Notes under the pieces: generated by a model | Database searches by the model: none | The model's input: only the letters and a program-made list of their open reading frames with translations | Told to the model about the DNA's origin: nothing | DNA from: an uncultured Collinsella sp. | GTDB taxonomy: Bacteria > Actinomycetota > Coriobacteriia > Coriobacteriales > Coriobacteriaceae | Reading direction: 5' to 3' | Length of the DNA: 64,000 nucleotides | NCBI GenBank assembly: GCA_902479075.1 | Contig: CABSNK010000014.1 | Coordinates: 4,550 to 68,549, forward strand | Translations under genes and position numbers: made by a program | Part shown: positions 59,578-64,000 of the stretch, one piece after another | Numbering within the stretch: position 1 is the stretch's first letter | Layout: each line of letters opens with the position of its first letter

Positions 59578-60825
59578 TTATGCGAAGCGGGCGACGAGCT
59601 CCTGCAGGACGTCGGTCATCTTGACGAGTGAGCTGACCGGGACAAACTCGTTGACGCCGTGGTAACAGTAGCCGCCTGTCGAGAGGTTGGGGCAGGGCAG
59701 GCCGCGGAACGACAGCTGTGCGCCGTCGGTGCCGCCGCGAATCGGCAGTACTTGGGGCTCAACGCCGCAGGCAAGGTAGGCTTCCTTGGCAACATCAATA
59801 AGCTCGGGATAGTCACGAACGATCTCGGCCATATTTCGATACTGCTGCTTAATCTCGACCGTTACGCGCTCCTCGCCCAGTCGCTGGTTGAGCAGTGCGG
59901 CGGCGGCATTCATCAGCTCGAGTTTCTGCTGGAACTTGGCGGCATCGTGATCACGGACGATATAGCGCGCCGTGGCATGGTCGACCGTTGCCGAGACGCC
60001 CTCAAGGTGATAGAAGCCCTCGTAGCCCTCGGTGTATTCCGGGCGCTGCTCGTAGGGGAGCAGGGCGTTGAAGTCGCAGAACAGGTTGCCCGCGTTGACC
60101 ATGCGCCCCTTGGCGTCGCCGGGGTGAATGGACTGGCCCTCAAAGCGAACGGTTGCCTCGGCGGCGTTGAAGCACTCCCACTCAAGCTCGCCAACCGGAC
60201 CGCCGTCGACCGTGTAAGCGTACTTGCAGCCGAAGGCCTCGATATCCAACAGCTCGGCACCGTGACCGATTTCCTCGTCCGGGCAGAAGCAAATGCCGAG
60301 CGCGGGATGGGGCAGGGATGGATCCTGCGCGATGCGTGCGACAAGCGCCATGATTTCGGCGACACCCGCCTTGTCGTCGGCGCCCAGCAGCGTAGTTCCG
60401 TCGGTGCAGACAAGGTCCTCACCCACCAGGTTGTTGAGGGCAGGAAGTTTGGCGGTGCTCATGGACACGGGCTTGCCGTCGACGATGCCGCAAACCAGAT
60501 CGCCGCCCTCGTAGTGCACGATGTGCGGCGCTACGCCGGCGCCCGGCGCGACCTCGGTGGTATCGAGGTGCGCGATCAGGCCCAGGGCGGGCTTATTCTC
60601 GGAACCGGCGCTAGCGGGAATGTGCGCGCAGACATAGGCGTTTTCGGTTACATGGGCATCGGTTGCACCCAGCTCGCGCAGTTCTTCGGCAAGCACGTTG
60701 GCAAGGTCGAACTGTACGGTGCTCGACGGCACCTGGTCGCAGCTGGCATCCTCGGACTGCGTGTTGATCTGGACATAGCGCAAAAAACGCTCGAGGACGT
60801 CGGGGTCCGTGGTGGTGTTTTCCAT
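59578..60825 (-). CDS. pepT: Peptidase T (tripeptide aminopeptidase)
   Basis: A 415-residue M20B metallopeptidase. Zinc and catalytic residues lie in LIAHLDTTEVAPG (His, Asp), LGADDKAGVAEIM (bridging Asp), CPDEEIGHGAE (Glu pair) and STGGYCYHGVNEFVP (late His). It releases N-terminal residues from tripeptides in the cytoplasm. ATG 60825 is chosen because GGAG lies 8 bases upstream; the in-frame extension to 60921 crosses the palindrome at 60874. Divergent from the DtxR-type regulator. Confidence 0.95.
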   Translation of the reverse strand: MENTTTDPDVLERFLRYVQINTQSEDASCDQVPSSTVQFDLANVLAEELRELGATDAHVTENAYVCAHIPASAGSENKPALGLIAHLDTTEVAPGAGVAPHIVHYEGGDLVCGIVDGKPVSMSTAKLPALNNLVGEDLVCTDGTTLLGADDKAGVAEIMALVARIAQDPSLPHPALGICFCPDEEIGHGAELLDIEAFGCKYAYTVDGGPVGELEWECFNAAEATVRFEGQSIHPGDAKGRMVNAGNLFCDFNALLPYEQRPEYTEGYEGFYHLEGVSATVDHATARYIVRDHDAAKFQQKLELMNAAAALLNQRLGEERVTVEIKQQYRNMAEIVRDYPELIDVAKEAYLACGVEPQVLPIRGGTDGAQLSFRGLPCPNLSTGGYCYHGVNEFVPVSSLVKMTDVLQELVARFA

Positions 60826-60873
60826 AAAGATCGCTCCAATCTTGGTCGTCGTGTGCAACAAGAACTGTAGCAC

Positions 60874-60914
60874 GGTATGCCACGGCATACCGCGACGCTT
60901 GGATGGGGTAGAAT
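60874..60914 (+). promoter_or_regulatory. Palindrome and -10 box before the DtxR-type gene
   Basis: GGTATGCC AC GGCATACC (60874-60891) is a perfect 8-base-arm palindrome; its right end lies where the -35 box should be for TAGAAT (60909-60914). Located between the divergent pepT and regulator genes; a good candidate binding site for the regulator. Confidence 0.5.
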
Positions 60915-60945
60915 CAGCCATTGAGTGCAGAAGGGACGGATGTTC

Positions 60946-61368
60946 ATGGATACGACAAATAGCTCGCGCGAGCTACACCTAACGGTGGCGAACGAAGACT
61001 ACTTGGAGTGCATGGTTCGCATCGAAAGCGAAGATGGGGAGACCGGCGGCGTGCGGTCGGTCGATATCGCACAGCGCCTTGGCGTCTCGAAGGCATCGGT
61101 CAACAAGGCGGTTTCGGCTCTCAAGGCATCTGAACTTGTCGAACAGTCTCACTACGGCAAAGTTATCCTGACTGACCGTGGGCGCGAGGTCGGCTCGGCT
61201 ATCTGGTATCGCCATCGTCTGGTCCGCACGTTTTTGGTTCAGGAGCTCGGTGTCGAATTTGAGCGAGCCGATTCCGAGGCCTGCATGATGGAGCATGCTC
61301 TATCCGAGGACACGATGAACCGCTGGCTCGCCTATCTCGAAAAGCAGGGAATCAGCGTCGAGGAATAG
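60946..61368 (+). CDS. DtxR/MntR-family metal-dependent repressor
   Basis: A 140-residue regulator of the DtxR/MntR family: NEDYLECMVRIE...VRSVDIAQRLGVSKASVNKAVSALKASELVEQSHYGKVILTDRG is the N-terminal winged helix, and RHRLVRTFLVQELGVEFERADSEACMMEHALSEDTMNRW the metal-binding and dimer domain, with Cys, Glu and His ligand positions in EACMMEHALSE. No SH3-like domain, as in MntR. It would repress iron or manganese genes. ATG 60946 is preferred because AAGGGA lies 9 bases upstream. Confidence 0.88.
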   Translation: MDTTNSSRELHLTVANEDYLECMVRIESEDGETGGVRSVDIAQRLGVSKASVNKAVSALKASELVEQSHYGKVILTDRGREVGSAIWYRHRLVRTFLVQELGVEFERADSEACMMEHALSEDTMNRWLAYLEKQGISVEE

Positions 61369-61378
61369 CGGGATATAT

Positions 61379-62272
61379 ATGGATACGAGTTATTACAACC
61401 GCTTTGGTGCCGAGGAACTTACGCGCCGCTTGTCGAGCGAGACCTTGTTGGCGCAGGGCCCCATGGGCAGTGTTCTGTTGAGTGAGTACGATGCCGCCGA
61501 CATTCCACCGGCGTTTTGGAATCTGGCAGAGCCGCAGACCGTTTCTCGTATCCATCGCTTGTATGTCGCCGCCGGCGCGCAGGTGCTCATTACCAACACC
61601 TTTCAGGCATCAAGCTATGCCCTCAAGCACGACCAGATTGCGCCGTCCGTGGCGGAGGTCAATCGCGGGGCCGTCGACGATGCTCGCCAGGCGCACCCAC
61701 AGCTGCTGCTGGGCTCGATGGGCCCGATTTGTATTGAGTGGTTTGCCGAGGACTCTGCCGAGTATCGTGAAATCCGAGGCATTGCGCGCGAACAAGCGCA
61801 CGCCTTGCTCAATGCTGGTGTTGACGGTCTGCTGATCGAGACGGTGACGTCTATCCGTAATTTGCAGCCCATGCTTGCCGGCGCCCGAGATGCCGCCGAC
61901 GGTATGCCTGTCCTGGTGAGTTTTGTCGTTGACGATAAAGGCGACCTGTTGGGCGATGGCCTCAACATCGAGGCAGCCGTTTTGTACGCCGAAAAACACG
62001 GCGCAAACTCGGTTGGTGTTAATTGCTGTTCGCTTGCGGCCGCGAACGCGGCGGTGCCCAGGATGGTTGCATCGGCGACTACTCCCGTCACGGTGCGTCC
62101 CAACGCGGGAAATCCGGTTCAGACACAGGATGGTCCCGTGTGGCATGAGGACCCCGAAGCCTTCGCTCGCGCATGCGTCGAGTGGAAGCGGGCGGGCGCC
62201 GCAATGGTAGGCAGCTGCTGCGGAACCACGGCGGTTACGACAGCCGCTATGGCAGATGCGCTCAATATATAG
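61379..62272 (+). CDS. Homocysteine S-methyltransferase-family enzyme
   Basis: A 297-residue homocysteine-binding domain protein. Zinc-binding cysteines: GVNCC and GSCCGTT (Cys280/281) near the C-terminus; the N-terminal GPMGSVLLSEYDA and NTFQASSYAL match the family. Either a stand-alone S-methylmethionine:homocysteine methyltransferase (MmuM-like) or an MetH-like module without the other domains. It makes methionine from homocysteine. Starts 10 bases behind the regulator gene with only a weak ribosome site. Confidence 0.88.
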   Translation: MDTSYYNRFGAEELTRRLSSETLLAQGPMGSVLLSEYDAADIPPAFWNLAEPQTVSRIHRLYVAAGAQVLITNTFQASSYALKHDQIAPSVAEVNRGAVDDARQAHPQLLLGSMGPICIEWFAEDSAEYREIRGIAREQAHALLNAGVDGLLIETVTSIRNLQPMLAGARDAADGMPVLVSFVVDDKGDLLGDGLNIEAAVLYAEKHGANSVGVNCCSLAAANAAVPRMVASATTPVTVRPNAGNPVQTQDGPVWHEDPEAFARACVEWKRAGAAMVGSCCGTTAVTTAAMADALNI

Positions 62273-62297
62273 AACCCGAAAATGGGAGTATCGAATC

Positions 62298-62325
62298 ACC
62301 GCCCCCCGCTGGGGCGGTTTTTTTT
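62298..62325 (+). terminator. Terminator behind the methyltransferase gene
   Basis: ACCGCCCC and GGGGCGGT pair around CCGCT and are followed by TTTTTTT. Confidence 0.92.
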
Positions 62326-62449
62326 GTTGGCGGTGCGCACCTCGACGCTTTTGCCTAAACGGTGAACGAGCGTGCCGGCGGCTTGCCGGATGCCCGTTGC
62401 GGGTATACCTCATGCGTACCATGATCCAAACACTGCGAGGTGTCTGCGC

Positions 62450-63850
62450 GTGTGCGCGATAATTCACTTTGGAACTGACGGTTGGCGAGCTCGCGTCGAC
62501 GGAGACTTTACTATCAACAACGTCGCTCGTGTCACTGATGCTATCGGCAGGCTATGGCAAAAGACGAATCCCGGTAAAACGGTATATGTAGGATTTGATA
62601 CTCGGCCGCAAGCGCGCGAGTTCGCCGAGCTCGCGGCGGGCGTGATTGCCGCCCACGGGCTCGATGCCGTGCTCGTGTCTCGACCGGTGCCGACTCCCGC
62701 TCTTACGTGGGCGGCTGCGTATGACGGCGAGGCATGCGGCGCGCTTATGGTGACGGGCTCACATCATCCGCAGGGCTATCTATGCCTCAAGCTGCGGATG
62801 GGTGATGGCTCGACGGCCAACCAGGATGTCATCGAAGAGCTCGAGGAGACGATGGCCGCCGAGCCGCTGGGGCTTGAGGGGCAATACCGCACGGCAGATA
62901 TCATTCCCGACTATATGCGAGCGGTGGCATCGTTTGTCGACGCGGATGCCATTCGCGCCGCGCATATGCGTGTGGTGGTTGACCCCATGGGCGGAGCTGC
63001 GCAGGGATATCTTGCCGACTTGCTTCGAGAGCTTGGCGTCGAAGTCCATGAGATTCACGCCGACGAGACGACCGATAGGGGAGATATCTGCCCCGACCCG
63101 GTCGAGCCGTGGGTGGATGCTTGTGAGCGCGCAGTTGTCGAAGACGGGGCGTGCGCCGGTCTGGTGGCTGATGGCGACGCCGATCGTATCGGCGCGGTTG
63201 ATGAGCGCGGCAGATATATACATCCACATCAGATCATGGCGCTCGTTTTGGGCGATTTGGTCCAGTATCGCAATCTGAAGGGACGCGTCGTCGTCAACCT
63301 TTCATGCTCCACGCTTGTGCGTCGCATTGCCGAGGCGCTCGGCTGCCGCGTGGTCATCAAGCCCGTCGGTTTTAAATATATAGCCGCCGAGATGAAGAAG
63401 GGCAGCGTTCTCGTGGGCGGTGAAGAGGCCGGTGGTATCGGTATCGCCGCGCACATGCCCGAGCGCGACGGCATCCTTGCCTGCCTGATTTTGTGCGAGC
63501 TCATGGCCAAGACCGGCGCGCCCTTGGGCGTGCTTATCGATCAGCTCGAGGCGAGCTTTGGCAAGACGAGTTACGGACGTCGAGATTTGCGCCTTGAGGC
63601 CGAGGATGCCGAGACGTTGCGCACACTGCTTCCCGGCGTGAATCCCAAGTCGATATGCGGCAAGGCGCCGCAGAGCGTAAGCCATATGGACGGCTTGCGT
63701 CTGGCATTTGAGGATGACACCTGGCTGCTGATCCGTCCCAGCGGGACCGAACCGGTGGTGCGCGTGTACGCCGAGGGCTTTTCGGTGGAGGAGCGCGATG
63801 AGCTGCTAGATGCCGGCTGCGCTTTGGCCAGGGGCGCATATCGGCTATAG
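62450..63850 (+). CDS. Phosphoglucomutase/phosphomannomutase-family protein
   Basis: A 466-residue alpha-D-phosphohexomutase. FGTDGWRA (residues 7-14) is the N-terminal signature; the phosphoserine loop is MVTGSHHPQGY (usually TASHNP), the Mg2+ site is DGDADRIG, the sugar-binding loop GGEEAGGIG, and the phosphate site RPSGTEPVVRVY. It would move phosphate between C1 and C6 of glucose or mannose (or act on glucosamine) in the cytoplasm. GTG at 62450 follows GAGGTG; the open frame before it has no ribosome site. The SHHP variant is unusual for the loop. Confidence 0.88.
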   Translation: MCAIIHFGTDGWRARVDGDFTINNVARVTDAIGRLWQKTNPGKTVYVGFDTRPQAREFAELAAGVIAAHGLDAVLVSRPVPTPALTWAAAYDGEACGALMVTGSHHPQGYLCLKLRMGDGSTANQDVIEELEETMAAEPLGLEGQYRTADIIPDYMRAVASFVDADAIRAAHMRVVVDPMGGAAQGYLADLLRELGVEVHEIHADETTDRGDICPDPVEPWVDACERAVVEDGACAGLVADGDADRIGAVDERGRYIHPHQIMALVLGDLVQYRNLKGRVVVNLSCSTLVRRIAEALGCRVVIKPVGFKYIAAEMKKGSVLVGGEEAGGIGIAAHMPERDGILACLILCELMAKTGAPLGVLIDQLEASFGKTSYGRRDLRLEAEDAETLRTLLPGVNPKSICGKAPQSVSHMDGLRLAFEDDTWLLIRPSGTEPVVRVYAEGFSVEERDELLDAGCALARGAYRL

Positions 63851-64000
63851 CCAAGGGGCCACTCTATATAAAGATGTGCTCGGCAAGCGGTAGCTATCAA
63901 CTGGCAAGCGTCAGTTGAGGGCACAGTTGTGTAGGAAATGTGTGCGCCCAGATTCCCGCCCCCGGGGCCCCTCAGGTCTGGCAATATATCTCCTTGTCGC
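63851..64000. other. Right-edge intergenic segment without a supported gene
   Basis: Holds TCAACTG / CAGTTGA (63897-63903, 63912-63918), two GGCAAGCG copies 20 bases apart, and a GC-rich palindromic stretch (CCCCCGGGGCCCC). A minus-strand open frame starting near 63984 has an AAGGAG site but its sequence looks like repeat DNA, so it is not called. Confidence 0.4.

Noticed and set aside
63571..63984. Minus-strand frame at the right edge with an AAGGAG site
   Set aside because: Most of it overlaps the phosphohexomutase gene in antisense and the rest looks like palindromic intergenic DNA.

Overview
The window looks like chromosomal DNA of a high-GC, gut-type actinobacterium of class Coriobacteriia, most likely Collinsella or a close relative. 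This is inferred from base composition, codon use, the prfA-prmC-tsaC-atp gene order and the many short palindromic intergenic repeats; no 16S gene is present. No tRNA, rRNA, CRISPR array, prophage or insertion sequence was found. All genes are typical high-GC host genes except the AT-rich hicAB promoter and the somewhat AT-richer stretches around 22.95-23.65 kb and 43.9-44.25 kb.

Layout. 0-11 kb: the start of an LTA-synthase-like membrane protein (cut by the left edge), a nitroreductase, Kup potassium transporter with a KdpD/KdpE-like two-component system, an RlmKL rRNA methyltransferase whose RlmL half seems to have lost its catalytic motif, a HAD phosphatase and a transaldolase. 11.5-18.5 kb: tex, then a three-gene catabolic-looking operon (SDR dehydrogenase, OxlT-type MFS transporter, Gfo/Idh/MocA oxidoreductase) read divergently from a LysR regulator. 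18.7-23 kb: a MarR-controlled heterodimeric ABC exporter with overlapping genes. 23.6-28.2 kb: a pyridoxamine-kinase-like gene, a TIGR04076 gene, a tyrosine phosphatase and two unrelated-promoter DUF4143 ATPases, each preceded by three repeats with an exact 33-bp period.

29.7-35.7 kb is the most interesting region. A protein with an LpdD-like N-terminal half and a type-1 isopentenyl-diphosphate isomerase (Nudix) C-terminal half is followed by an SLC13-type anion transporter, a gallate-decarboxylase-type UbiD enzyme (LpdC-like), a UbiX flavin prenyltransferase and a MerR regulator. These fit together as one system: dimethylallyl donor supply, prenyl-FMN synthesis, cofactor handling, decarboxylation and acid transport. 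The promoters of the fusion gene and of the transporter share a nearly identical 21-bp dyad placed where MerR-type regulators bind.

35.9-42.3 kb: a membrane protein of unknown function, an aldose-1-epimerase-like protein, a complete polar amino-acid ABC importer, and an M20 peptidase that carries an in-frame copy of a 33-bp genomic repeat. 42.6-49.5 kb: prfA, prmC (with a 120-residue acidic insertion), hicAB toxin-antitoxin, tsaC, glpK, upp. 49.7-56.6 kb: the full F1Fo ATP synthase operon (atpI-like, B, E, F, H, A, G, D, C). 56.7-63.9 kb: murA, an LCP cell-wall ligase, pepT, a DtxR/MntR regulator, a homocysteine S-methyltransferase and a phosphoglucomutase/phosphomannomutase.

A second theme is the density of structured intergenic DNA: at least five distinct repeat families recur within these 64 kb, several starting within a few bases of a stop codon. 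One family (four copies) keeps its fold while its stem sequences change, which is what a functional RNA or a mobile hairpin element would show.
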